From: Alphaproteobacteria bacterium
Lineage (GTDB): Bacteria > Myxococcota_A > UBA796 > GCA-2862545
Reading direction: 5' to 3'
Assembly (NCBI GenBank): GCA_020632955.1
Contig: JACKEO010000011.1
Span: forward strand, 103,878 to 167,877
Length of the DNA stretch: 64,000 nucleotides
Numbering within the stretch: the first letter of the stretch is position 1; every line of letters begins with the position of its first letter. The notes under the pieces were generated by a model that was not told the origin of the DNA, searched no databases, and worked only from the letters and a program-made list of their open reading frames with translations. This document shows positions 51,804 to 59,740 of this stretch, piece by piece. Position numbers and translations under genes: made by a program.

Positions 51804-52823
51804 TCAGCGCTCCGAGTCCATGTGCGCCAGCACCTGGTCCGGGTACCGCCCGCCCGACGCCGCCCCGGCCGGCACGGCCTGCTCGATGGCCGCCAGATCG
51901 TCCGGGGTGAGCTGGACCTCGAGCGCAGCCAGGCTCTCGGCGAGGCGGGCCCGTGTGCGGGCGCCGATCAGGGGCACCACGTCCTCCCCGCGCGACCTCA
52001 CCCACGCGATGGCCACCTGCGCCACGCTCGCTCCCTTGCCCCCGGCCACCTCGCGCAGCCGCTCCACCCGTGCCAGGTTGGCCGTCAGGTGCGCCCCCTG
52101 GAATCGGGGCACCCACCCACGGAAGTCTCCCGGCGTCAGCGCCCGCGACGCGCTCCAGTGACCCGAGAGCAGCCCGCGCGACAGCACACCGTAGGCGGTC
52201 ACGCCCACCCCGAGCTCGCGGCAGGTGGGAAGGATGTCGGCCTCGATGCCGCGCGAGAGCAGCGAGTACTCCAGCTGCACGTCGCAGACGGGGTGCACGG
52301 CCACCGCGCGCCGGAGCGTCTCGGCCCCCACCTCGCTCAGGCCCACGTGGCGCACGAGCCCTTCCTCCACGCACGCGGCGAGGGCGCCCATGGTGTCCTC
52401 GATGGGCACGGCGGGGTCCAGCCTGGCCGGACGGTAGATGTCGAGGTGATCCGTGCCGAGGCGCTGGAGGCTGTACGCCAGGAAGTTCCGGATCGCGGCG
52501 GGGCGGCAGTCGTTCCCGTTCCAGGCGCCGCGCGCGTCGCGCAGGGCGCCGAACTTCACGCTGAGCACCACGTCCTCCCGGCGGCGACCTCGCAGCGCCT
52601 CCGCGATGAGCAGCTCGTTGTGGCCCATGCCGTAGAAGTCGCCCGTGTCGAGCAGCGTCACGCCCGCGTCGAGCGCCGCGTGGAGGGTGGCGATGGACTC
52701 CCGCCGGTCGTTCGGACCGTAGAAGTCCGACATCCCCATGCAGCCGAGGGCGAGGCGGGACACCACCGGACCCGTCGCACCGAGGGGGACGGAGGGGAGG
52801 TCGTGGGTGGGGATCGGGGTCAT
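51804..52823 (-). CDS. Aldo/keto reductase
   Basis: A 339-residue TIM-barrel oxidoreductase. LLDTGDFYGMGHNE carries the catalytic Asp and Tyr, VVLSVKFGAL the Lys. The usual catalytic His (LHRVDP) is replaced in DIYRPARLDP, a variant known in some AKR subgroups. NADPH-binding GLSEVGAETLRRA and VVPLIGARTRARL are also present. The start ATG 52823 has AAGGAG seven bases upstream. It is divergent from a LysR regulator, a common regulator-target pairing. It probably reduces a carbonyl; substrate unknown. Confidence 0.9.
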   Translation of the reverse strand: MTPIPTHDLPSVPLGATGPVVSRLALGCMGMSDFYGPNDRRESIATLHAALDAGVTLLDTGDFYGMGHNELLIAEALRGRRREDVVLSVKFGALRDARGAWNGNDCRPAAIRNFLAYSLQRLGTDHLDIYRPARLDPAVPIEDTMGALAACVEEGLVRHVGLSEVGAETLRRAVAVHPVCDVQLEYSLLSRGIEADILPTCRELGVGVTAYGVLSRGLLSGHWSASRALTPGDFRGWVPRFQGAHLTANLARVERLREVAGGKGASVAQVAIAWVRSRGEDVVPLIGARTRARLAESLAALEVQLTPDDLAAIEQAVPAGAASGGRYPDQVLAHMDSER

Positions 52824-52888
52824 CGTCGTGCTCCTTCGCGGAGACAAGAGGGTATGAGCACACCTCAAGCGGTAGCAATCCGTCTGTC

Positions 52889-52914
52889 TACACGCACTGG
52901 ATGCATGGAATGCA
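52889..52914 (+). promoter_or_regulatory. Putative LysR promoter and inverted repeat
   Basis: TACACG (52889-52894) is a weak -10. TGCAT-GGA-ATGCA (52902-52914) is an inverted repeat 15 bp before the LysR GTG. The 105-bp divergent region should hold the operators for both genes. Confidence 0.35.
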
Positions 52915-52928
52915 CGAAGTGAGGTCCC

Positions 52929-53840
52929 GTGCCCGGTGACGACGAGCTCCTCTTCCTCCGCGTGGTCGATGCCGGCTCCCTCAAGGCGGCCGCCCACCAG
53001 CTGGGCGTCGATCCCTCCACCGTGTCCCGCCGGGTACGCAGCCTCGAGGAGCGTGTCGGCGCACGCCTGCTCCGGCGGTCCACGCGACGCACCGGTCCCA
53101 CCGACGCCGGCCTTCGCTACAGCGAGGGGCTGCGTCGGCTCGTCGACGAACAGCAGGCGCTCGAGGCCGACGTCTCGGGCGAGACCCGCCAGATCCGCGG
53201 GATCCTGCGCATCGCCGCGCCCGTCGGCTTCGGGGCGCGCTTCGTGGTGCCCGTCGTCGACCGCATGATGGCGGAGTCCCCGGAGCTCGAGGTCGCCCTC
53301 GAGCTCGGCTCCGACACCGTGGATCTCGTCGAGCGCGGCCTCGACGTGGCGGTGCGGGTGGGACGCCTCCAGGACAGCGCGCTGCGCGCACGACGCCTGG
53401 CCTCGGTCCCCCGCGTGATCGTCGCGGGCCCTGCGTGGGTGGCACGGCACGGCATGCCCACCACCGCAGAGGAGCTCGAGGCCCTGCCCGGCCGGCCGTG
53501 GATCGCCTACCGCCGCAGCGGGGGCGTCCCCACCTTCCCGCTCACCTGTCCCGACGGTCGCACCCTCGACCAGCCGGTGCGCGCCGGCATCCACGTCAAC
53601 AGCGTGGAGGGCATGAGGGCGTTGGTGCTGGCCGGTCGAGGCCTGCAGTGGGGACCACGCTGGGCCTACGCGGAGGACCTGCGGGCCGGTCGCGTGGTGG
53701 AGCTCCTCCCCGACCACGCGTTGCGTCCCTTCCCCGCCCACGCGGTGTACCCGGCGGGCGCCTGGCTCCCGGCGAAGGTCCGGCGCTTCATCGACCTGTG
53801 CGCGGAGACCTTCCCGTCCGCTGCCGGGCTCACCGCGTAG
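52929..53840 (+). CDS. LysR-family transcriptional regulator
   Basis: A 303-residue protein. Residues 5-64 form the winged helix-turn-helix (LRVVDAGSLKAAAHQLGVDPSTVSRRVRSLEERVGARLL). The remainder matches the periplasmic-binding-type effector domain (LRIAAPVGFGARFVVPVV, DLVERGLDVAVRVG). The start is GTG 52929. It likely controls the divergent aldo/keto reductase and itself. Confidence 0.92.
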   Translation: MPGDDELLFLRVVDAGSLKAAAHQLGVDPSTVSRRVRSLEERVGARLLRRSTRRTGPTDAGLRYSEGLRRLVDEQQALEADVSGETRQIRGILRIAAPVGFGARFVVPVVDRMMAESPELEVALELGSDTVDLVERGLDVAVRVGRLQDSALRARRLASVPRVIVAGPAWVARHGMPTTAEELEALPGRPWIAYRRSGGVPTFPLTCPDGRTLDQPVRAGIHVNSVEGMRALVLAGRGLQWGPRWAYAEDLRAGRVVELLPDHALRPFPAHAVYPAGAWLPAKVRRFIDLCAETFPSAAGLTA

Positions 53841-53853
53841 GAAGCCGACGCGC

Positions 53854-55278
53854 TCAGGACGCCGCCGTCTCCGTCGCCCGACCGCGCGCCTCCACCACCA
53901 TCGGCAGCCCGTTCGCGAGGCCGAGCACGCCCTGCATCTCGACCTGGGGCACGAAGCCCGGCCGCAGCCGTGGCGCGAAGCGGTGCGCGAGCACCGCCAG
54001 CATCAGGTGCGTCTCGAGGAGCGAGAAGTGGTTGCCCAGGCAGGTGCGCGGGCCGGCCGCGAAGGGGTGGTAGGCGAAGCGGTGGCGCGCCTTCTCGAGG
54101 TCGGGCGTCCACCGATCGGGGTCGAAGGTCTCCGGGTCCTCCCAGAAGTCCGGGTGGCGGTGGGTCCAGTAGGGCGACACCATCACGCCGGTGCCCGGCG
54201 CCACGTCGAAGCCCCCGATCGTGTCGGGGCCCACGGCGTCGCGCATGTAGAAGGGCGCGGCAGGGTAGACGCGCATCACCTCCTTCACCACCTGGAGCGT
54301 GTAGGGGAGCCGCCGCAGGTCGTCCACCGTGGGCTCCCGGTCGCCGATCACGGCGTCGAGCTCCGCGTGCAGGCGGGTGGCCACCTCCGGGTGCTGGCCG
54401 AGGGCCAGCCACGCGAAGGTCATCGTGCGCGCGGTGGTCTCGTGCCCGGCGAAGAAGATGGTGATGGACTCGTCGCGGAGCAGCAGCTCCGACATCGGCT
54501 CCCCGGTCTCCTCGTCCCGCGCGCGCATCAGGCGCGTGAGCAGGTCGTCGGGCCACACGGACGCATCGACCGTGCGCCGGTCGGCGATGATCCCCGAGAT
54601 CGTCCGGTGGGCGAAGTCGCGGGCCTCCTTGTAGCGACGGTTCGCGGCCGTGGGGACCCACAGGGGCAGTCCGGGCGCCGCGAGCCGGTCGTTGGCGAAG
54701 GAGATGATGGTCTCCACCGCCTCCTTCATGCGCAGGATCTCCTCCATCTCCCCCGTGCTGAACATCGCCCGCAGGATGATCGACGCCGTGACCTGCGTCA
54801 TCTCCTCTGCGATCTCCACCTCCTCGCCCGACCGGGCCAGGCCGTCCCACCGGTCGCCCAGGGCCTCGCTGTCGCGGAGCATGATCTCGGCGTAGTCCTG
54901 CACCCCCTTCGTGGTGAAGAAGGGCGCCATCAGGCGGCGCTGCCGCAGCCAGAGCTCGCCCGTGCTCCCCACGAGCCCCTGGCCCAGGATGTAGTCGCGC
55001 ACGCCGTCGTAGCTGCCGAGCTTGTCGTAGTTCTTCCGGTTCGTGACGTTCACCTGCTGCACCGCGTCCGGATGCATCGCGAACAGCATGCGCTTGCGCC
55101 CGACGGCCACCTCGAAGACGTCGCCGTGCTCGTGCCAGAGGTCGCCGACGGCCTGGAGGAAGCCCTTGGCGCGCAGAGCACGAAGGAAGGAGACGGTGCC
55201 GACGCGAGGTGCCTTCATGGGGGGACGTCCTGGGACCGCGAGGAGGCGTCCGGTATCCGGTGTGGCAGAAACTGCCAT
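53854..55278 (-). CDS. Canonical cytochrome P450
   Basis: A 474-residue P450 with all motifs: I-helix FFAGHETTARTM, ExxR in KEVMRVYP, and heme loop FAAGPRTCLGNHFS. The N-terminus is Pro-rich (VPGRPPMKAPRVG) with no membrane anchor, so the enzyme is probably soluble or peripheral. ATG 55278 keeps the Pro-rich motif; an ATG at 55218 is the alternative and would put the palindrome at 55263-55277 in its promoter. Class CYP102/4-like in layout, but substrate is unknown. It is contrasted here with the non-canonical P450 at 43.4 kb. It converges with the LysR gene. Confidence 0.9.
   Translation of the reverse strand: MAVSATPDTGRLLAVPGRPPMKAPRVGTVSFLRALRAKGFLQAVGDLWHEHGDVFEVAVGRKRMLFAMHPDAVQQVNVTNRKNYDKLGSYDGVRDYILGQGLVGSTGELWLRQRRLMAPFFTTKGVQDYAEIMLRDSEALGDRWDGLARSGEEVEIAEEMTQVTASIILRAMFSTGEMEEILRMKEAVETIISFANDRLAAPGLPLWVPTAANRRYKEARDFAHRTISGIIADRRTVDASVWPDDLLTRLMRARDEETGEPMSELLLRDESITIFFAGHETTARTMTFAWLALGQHPEVATRLHAELDAVIGDREPTVDDLRRLPYTLQVVKEVMRVYPAAPFYMRDAVGPDTIGGFDVAPGTGVMVSPYWTHRHPDFWEDPETFDPDRWTPDLEKARHRFAYHPFAAGPRTCLGNHFSLLETHLMLAVLAHRFAPRLRPGFVPQVEMQGVLGLANGLPMVVEARGRATETAAS
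55263..55277. promoter_or_regulatory. Palindrome TGGCAG-AAA-CTGCCA near P450 start
   Basis: A perfect 6-bp-arm inverted repeat with 3-bp spacer. It overlaps the first codons of the P450 if ATG 55278 is used, or lies 45 bp upstream if translation starts at 55218. It lies 41 bp before the leaderless -10 of the divergent gene. A shared operator is plausible. Confidence 0.4.
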
Positions 55279-55306
55279 AGCGCCGTGTCGACCCCACCCG
55301 ACCGGC

Positions 55307-55318
55307 TAGGCCCGGGGC
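55307..55318 (+). promoter_or_regulatory. Leaderless promoter -10 (TAGGCC-N6-GTG)
   Basis: TAGGCC at 55307-55312, six bases, then GTG 55319. The position is the same as at 39951 and 58601, although the last base is C rather than T. Confidence 0.45.
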
Positions 55319-55651
55319 GTGCCCCGCCTCCTCCTCGCCCTCGTCCTCCTCGTCGTGCTCGCCGACCTGGCGCAGCCGCTCCTCCTGCCGTGGGAGCCGC
55401 GCTTCGTGGCCGCGCTCGGGGGTGCGGCGATCTACGGCGCCGCCGCGGCGGGCCTCGTCGCGGGGGCGCGCTGGCCGCTGGCCGTGGTGGGGCTGATGCC
55501 CCTGATCCCCTGGGGAGCCCTGCTCGCGTGGTCGCTGGGCGCGCCGCTCCCGCTGGACCCCAGCGCGTGGATGGTGGGCATCGCGGGGGTGCAGCTGGCG
55601 GCGGGTGGGGTCGCGTGGCGGCTGATGTGGACCCGGTCCGCCGCACGCTGA
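55319..55651 (+). CDS. Small membrane protein, 110 residues
   Basis: GTG 55319 opens a protein with three hydrophobic helices and a short positively charged C-terminus. Nothing in the sequence points to a catalytic role. It diverges from the P450 gene and has no Shine-Dalgarno, consistent with a leaderless transcript. No family recognised. Confidence 0.6.
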   Translation: MPRLLLALVLLVVLADLAQPLLLPWEPRFVAALGGAAIYGAAAAGLVAGARWPLAVVGLMPLIPWGALLAWSLGAPLPLDPSAWMVGIAGVQLAAGGVAWRLMWTRSAAR

Positions 55652-55830
55652 CCGCTGACGCCCCCGGGCGTCCCTGGCCTCGCGTCCCGGGCCGGCGGGC
55701 CGGCGGTGACGCGGACCCTCCCCCGGATCGATCCCGGCCACGCACCGACCCCTCGCGAGGTACGGGGCGACGCGGACCCCGGCCCCGCCGGCCGTCCCGC
55801 GCCACGCCACCACGAAGCCCCGCCGCCGCC

Positions 55831-57024
55831 ATGTCCGTCCTCTCCGCCCGGACCCTGCCCCTCGTCGCCGCGCTCGCGGCGTGCGCCCCGCCCGACGACG
55901 ACGGCGCCCCCGCCGACGACACCGACGGCGACGCCCTCCCGGCACCCGTGGCCCCCGACCCGGTCGACCCCGACCTGCGCGGCCCCTACGGCGTGGGCGC
56001 CCAGACGCTCGTGTTCACCGACCCGCGCGGCAAGGAGCTCACGGTGGAGGTGTGGTTCCCGGCCGACCTGTCCGACGACCCCAGCCCCGACCCCTACCCC
56101 GAGATCCCGCTGACGCTGACGGCCCACCGCGACGTGCCCGCCGACCGGCGCGGCGCGCCCTACCCGGTGATCGGCTTCACCCACGGGCTCGGCGGCATCC
56201 GCTTCCAGTCGGCCAGCCTCTGCGAGCACCTGGCGTCCCACGGCTTCGTGATCATCAGCCCCGATCACGCAGGCCACACCCTGTACGACTACATCCGCGG
56301 CTTCGACAGCTCGAAGACCGGGCAGGTGATCCTCGAGCGCCCGGGCGACGTCTCGCTGTCGATCGACCACGTGCTCGCCCTCACCGAGGACGAGGCGCCC
56401 GAGCTCGCGGGCATGGGCGACGCCTCCCGCCTGGCCATCGTCGGCCACTCCTTCGGCGCCATCAACACGCTGATGCTCGCGGGCGCGGAGGACGACCTCC
56501 CCGGCCTCACGGACTGGTGCGAGGAGAACAAGGGCAGCGCCTGCCGCTACATCGACCGCATCGACTTCGACGCGGTCACCGACACGCAGTTCGCCGACCC
56601 GCGCGTGGTGGCCGCCGTCACGATGAGCCCGGGCGCCTGGTACGCCTTCGGTCCCGAGGGCGGGGGGCTCGCGGGCCTGCCCCCCACGATGGTGCTCGGC
56701 GGCACCGAGGACGACACCCTGTCGTGGGAGCGGGAGATCGCGCCCACGTACGAGGCGCTCAGCAGGCCCCGCTACCTGGCCGAGATCGCCGGCGCCGGGC
56801 ACTACGGTCCCTTCTCCGACCTGTGCCTGGTGCTCGCCAGCCGAGCCGACTGCGCAGGGGCCGCCGGCGGCTTCCTCGACCCCGACGCGGGCAAGGCCAT
56901 CGTCCACCCGCTCGTGACGGCCTTCCTGCGCCGGTACGTCCTCGAGGACACCACGATGGACGCGTGGCTGCAGCCGCCGTTCACCGACGGGCCCGCCGCG
57001 CTCACGTGGTCGGCCGAGCCGTAG
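55831..57024 (+). CDS. Alpha/beta-hydrolase lipoprotein (PAF-AH/chlorophyllase-like)
   Basis: A 397-residue protein. Lipobox LAAC followed by an Asp/Pro linker. The core has GFTHGLGG (oxyanion loop), the nucleophile elbow VGHSFGAINT and a late GAGHYGPF that should hold the catalytic His. The region with several Cys (DWCEENKGSACRYI) is unusual. It resembles platelet-activating-factor acetylhydrolase / dienelactone-type enzymes. Start is ATG 55831, with no clear ribosome-binding site. Probably cleaves a lipid ester at the cell surface. It converges with the beta-lactamase-family gene. Confidence 0.8.
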   Translation: MSVLSARTLPLVAALAACAPPDDDGAPADDTDGDALPAPVAPDPVDPDLRGPYGVGAQTLVFTDPRGKELTVEVWFPADLSDDPSPDPYPEIPLTLTAHRDVPADRRGAPYPVIGFTHGLGGIRFQSASLCEHLASHGFVIISPDHAGHTLYDYIRGFDSSKTGQVILERPGDVSLSIDHVLALTEDEAPELAGMGDASRLAIVGHSFGAINTLMLAGAEDDLPGLTDWCEENKGSACRYIDRIDFDAVTDTQFADPRVVAAVTMSPGAWYAFGPEGGGLAGLPPTMVLGGTEDDTLSWEREIAPTYEALSRPRYLAEIAGAGHYGPFSDLCLVLASRADCAGAAGGFLDPDAGKAIVHPLVTAFLRRYVLEDTTMDAWLQPPFTDGPAALTWSAEP

Positions 57025-57039
57025 ACCGAGGCCGGCGGA

Positions 57040-58476
57040 TCACCCGATCGCGTCGCCCTCCGACGCCGAGGCACCGCGTCTCCCGCTGTGGTGGACGCCG
57101 AGCCGGACCAGCGACCACACGACCCCCGTCACCGCCGTGGCCACCATCGCCAGCGCCAGGTCGGGCTGGAAGCGGTGCAGCGTGGCGAGCGACACGCCGA
57201 AGAGCCGCGGGACGAGGTGCACCGACACCCACGCCAGCACGAGCGTCATCAGCAGCGGGAACCACAGGCTGAAGGCGCCCGACAGCCCCGTCTTGGCGCG
57301 GATCGCCGCGCGATGGGTGCCCGCCCAGGCGACGCCCGCGAGGAAGAGCCAGGGCGACAGGAACCACCCTCCGGACAGCGCCATGCGACCCCAGCGGCCC
57401 CCGGTGCCCACGGGCTCGAGGCCCAGCGCCCTCGCGCGCACCCCGTCGAAGAGCCCCGCGGTCTCGCCGAAGCCCAGCCCCCCCGCCCCGTTGACCAGCA
57501 CGACCACGCCACGCTGCTCGGCGGGGATCATCACCGCGAGCGTGTCGATCCCGGGGACGACGCCGGTGTGCGACACGGTCCCCTCCGCGGGGTCGATCGC
57601 CCAGCCCAGCCCGTAGTGGGGCGCCACGTCGCTCGCGGGACGCATCATCCGTGCCTTGCTCCCGGCACGCAGGATGTCGTCCTCCCCGTTCATCATCACC
57701 GCCAGGTAGCGGGCCGTGTCGCGGGCGCTGGCGATGACGCCCCCCGACGGAGCGATCACGCGGTGGGTCCTCGCGTCGTCCAGCGCTCTCCTGCGTCCGA
57801 ACCAGGGGACGTGCCCGACGGCCATGCCCTCGTGGACCCCGCCGTCGGCGACGAAGCTGTGCGTCATGCCGAGCGGCTCGAGGATCCTCGACGTGACGCA
57901 GGTGGCGTAGTCGAGGCCGGTGACCTCTTGCACGAGCGCGCCGAGCACCAGGTAGTTGGCGTTGGAGTAGGCCCAGCGGGTGCCCGGCGCGTAGGCGGGC
58001 TCCCAGCTCGCGATGCGGTCCACCTGACGCGCGAGCGCATCCTCGCTGCCCGGCGGGTCGACGTGCCGGTCGTTCCCCTGGAGCGTGGCGTACCCGCTCG
58101 TGTGGCTGAGCAGCTGCCGGAGGGTGATCGCGGCCCCCGGGCTGTCGGAGAAGGCCGACAGGTGACGCGCGATCGCGTCGTCGAGACCCACCTGGCCGGC
58201 CTCCACCAGCTGCATCACCAGCACGGCCGTGAAGCTCTTCGAGATCGACCCGATCCGGAAGGGGGTGTCGGGCGTGAGCGCACGGCCGCTCCCCTGCAGG
58301 ATCTCGCCCTGGGCGCCCGCCTCCACCGCTCCGTGGTCGACCACGGCGAAGGCGATGCCCGGCGCGCCCGAGGCCGGCAGCGCCTCGGCGACGAAGGCAT
58401 CGATCGATCCCGGCGGCGTGCTCGCGAGCGCGACGACCGCCGACCACGGGATCCACCAGGCCCACACACGCACCAT
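57040..58476 (-). CDS. Beta-lactamase/transpeptidase-family serine hydrolase with membrane C-terminus
   Basis: A 478-residue protein with a signal peptide (residues 1-20). SISKSFTAVL is the SxxK active-site motif, YSNAN the YxN motif and SHTGVVPG the third motif (HTG in place of KTG). Residues 375-460 contain three to four hydrophobic helices, so it is tethered to the membrane. Class C-like members of this family are mostly esterases or D-amino-acid peptidases rather than antibiotic-resistance enzymes. It is divergent from the HigA-type antitoxin. Confidence 0.88.
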   Translation of the reverse strand: MVRVWAWWIPWSAVVALASTPPGSIDAFVAEALPASGAPGIAFAVVDHGAVEAGAQGEILQGSGRALTPDTPFRIGSISKSFTAVLVMQLVEAGQVGLDDAIARHLSAFSDSPGAAITLRQLLSHTSGYATLQGNDRHVDPPGSEDALARQVDRIASWEPAYAPGTRWAYSNANYLVLGALVQEVTGLDYATCVTSRILEPLGMTHSFVADGGVHEGMAVGHVPWFGRRRALDDARTHRVIAPSGGVIASARDTARYLAVMMNGEDDILRAGSKARMMRPASDVAPHYGLGWAIDPAEGTVSHTGVVPGIDTLAVMIPAEQRGVVVLVNGAGGLGFGETAGLFDGVRARALGLEPVGTGGRWGRMALSGGWFLSPWLFLAGVAWAGTHRAAIRAKTGLSGAFSLWFPLLMTLVLAWVSVHLVPRLFGVSLATLHRFQPDLALAMVATAVTGVVWSLVRLGVHHSGRRGASASEGDAIG

Positions 58477-58590
58477 GCTGCAGCCTCCCGCGCGGCGAGG
58501 CGTGGGTATGGCGTCGGCCCGGGGGACGCGATGGGGGCGGGTCCCCGGTGCGTCGACCGTCCCCGACGTGTCCCGGATTCCGGACCCATG

Positions 58591-58612
58591 TGTTCCGTGC
58601 TACAGAACACCC
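58591..58612 (+). promoter_or_regulatory. Operator and leaderless -10 of HigA-like operon
   Basis: TGTTC (58591-58595) and GAACA (58605-58609) are an inverted repeat with 9-nt spacer. TACAGA (58601-58606) lies within it and is followed by six bases and the ATG at 58613. Antitoxin binding here would block the promoter directly. CCATGTG also occurs as a direct repeat on both sides. Confidence 0.55.
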
Positions 58613-59080
58613 ATGTGGACCCACCCCGAAGCCCATCCCGGCGAGTTCCTCCGCCTCCGTTTCCTCGAGCCCCTGGGCTTGTCGGCGGCCGACCTCGCCC
58701 GAGGCTGCCGGATGCCCCGCTCCCGTGTCTCCGAGATCCTGGCGGGCAAGCGTGGCCTCACCGCCGACACGGCCATGCGCCTGGGCAGCTTCTTCCGCAT
58801 GGAGCCCGAGCAGTGGATGGCGCTGCAGGCCGACTTCGATCTGGCGCACGCCGAGCCCGACGCGTCCATCGTCCCCCTCGACCCCCCCGGCTTCCTGATC
58901 GGTCCGTTGGGCGCCACGCCGCTTCCCACCGCCCGCCCGCGACGCCCCGCGCTCGTCGTGCCGCCGCACGCACCCGCCGACGCCTCCCCGCCCCTCGCGG
59001 CCGAGCCGGGGCCGCAGCGCCACCACGAGGAGGTCCGCTACCCCGACGGCACCCGCGCCCTCGTCTCGAGGCCCGGATGA
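58613..59080 (+). CDS. HigA-like XRE-family antitoxin
   Basis: A 155-residue protein. The first 85 residues follow the HigA pattern: HPGEFLRLRFLEPLGLSAADLARGCRMPRSRVSEILAGKRGLTADTAMRLGSFF, then MEPEQWMALQADFDL. A Pro/Ala-rich tail of 60 residues is longer than usual and may neutralise the partner. The start is ATG 58613 with no Shine-Dalgarno, consistent with a leaderless mRNA. The ATG of the next gene overlaps its stop by 4 bp. Partner is not HigB but a nucleotidyltransferase. Confidence 0.85.
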   Translation: MWTHPEAHPGEFLRLRFLEPLGLSAADLARGCRMPRSRVSEILAGKRGLTADTAMRLGSFFRMEPEQWMALQADFDLAHAEPDASIVPLDPPGFLIGPLGATPLPTARPRRPALVVPPHAPADASPPLAAEPGPQRHHEEVRYPDGTRALVSRPG

Positions 59081-59586
59081 CCTGGGAGGAGCTCGCCGCG
59101 GTGGTCGCACCCCGGGTGCTCGACGACGCGCGCCGCGTGTCGGCAGCGCTCACCCGGCTCGGCATCCCTCACGCGCTGGTGGGGGGCCTCGCGGTGGGAC
59201 TCCACGGTCACCCCCGCGCCACGAAGGACGTGGACTTCCTCGTCGGCGAGGGCGCCTTCCGCACCACCGTTCCACTGCTCACGTTCCGCGAGGAGCTGGC
59301 CGGCGTCGTGCAGTGGGGGGTCGTCGACCTCATCGCCGCGCTGCCCGGCGACCCCGTCCTCCTCCGGGATCTCGCGCTCGAGGGCCCCGGGCGCATCCCG
59401 GTGGTGAGCGTCGAGGTGCTCGTGGTGATGAAGCTGCGCGCGTCGCGCAGCCAGGACGTGGCCGATGTCGAGGCGCTCGTCCGCGCCGGTGCCGACGTCG
59501 CCGCGATCCTCGCCTTCCTGCGCCAACACGAGCCCGAGCACATCCCGGCCTTCAGCCGCATCGCGCAGCGGGCGCTGGCAGGGTGA
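59077..59586 (+). CDS. Nucleotidyltransferase-fold protein, probable toxin
   Basis: A 169-residue protein with the nucleotidyltransferase signature: VGGLAVGLHGHPRATKDVDF (G-G then D-x-D) and VEVLVVMKLRASRSQDVADVEAL, which matches the family's KLxAxxxRxKDxxD region. The same minimal fold is found in AbiEii/MenT-type toxins that modify tRNA. It overlaps the HigA-like gene by four bases, and a hairpin follows its stop, so the two form an isolated module. The third catalytic acidic residue is not obvious. Confidence 0.8.
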   Translation: MTWEELAAVVAPRVLDDARRVSAALTRLGIPHALVGGLAVGLHGHPRATKDVDFLVGEGAFRTTVPLLTFREELAGVVQWGVVDLIAALPGDPVLLRDLALEGPGRIPVVSVEVLVVMKLRASRSQDVADVEALVRAGADVAAILAFLRQHEPEHIPAFSRIAQRALAG

Positions 59587-59609
59587 CCTCGCAGCGTGCG
59601 CGCGAGGTC
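59585..59609 (+). terminator. Hairpin after HigA-nucleotidyltransferase operon
   Basis: GACCTCG (59585-59591) and CGAGGTC (59603-59609) pair around an 11-nt loop and overlap the TGA stop of the nucleotidyltransferase. No U-tract follows. Confidence 0.5.
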
Positions 59610-59740
59610 GGCGCACGCCGGTGCCCCTCGTTGGCGCGGAAGGCCAATCCCTTGGCGCACGCATCCCGGTCCCCCCCCTGGCGTCGGGCGACGTGGTGGT
59701 CACCAGGCACCTGCCCGCCTGGCCCACCCCGGAGCGTGCC

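Noticed and set aside
57040..58476. Antibiotic-resistance beta-lactamase
   Set aside because: HTG instead of KTG and a membrane C-terminus fit esterase/peptidase-like family members; no resistance context.
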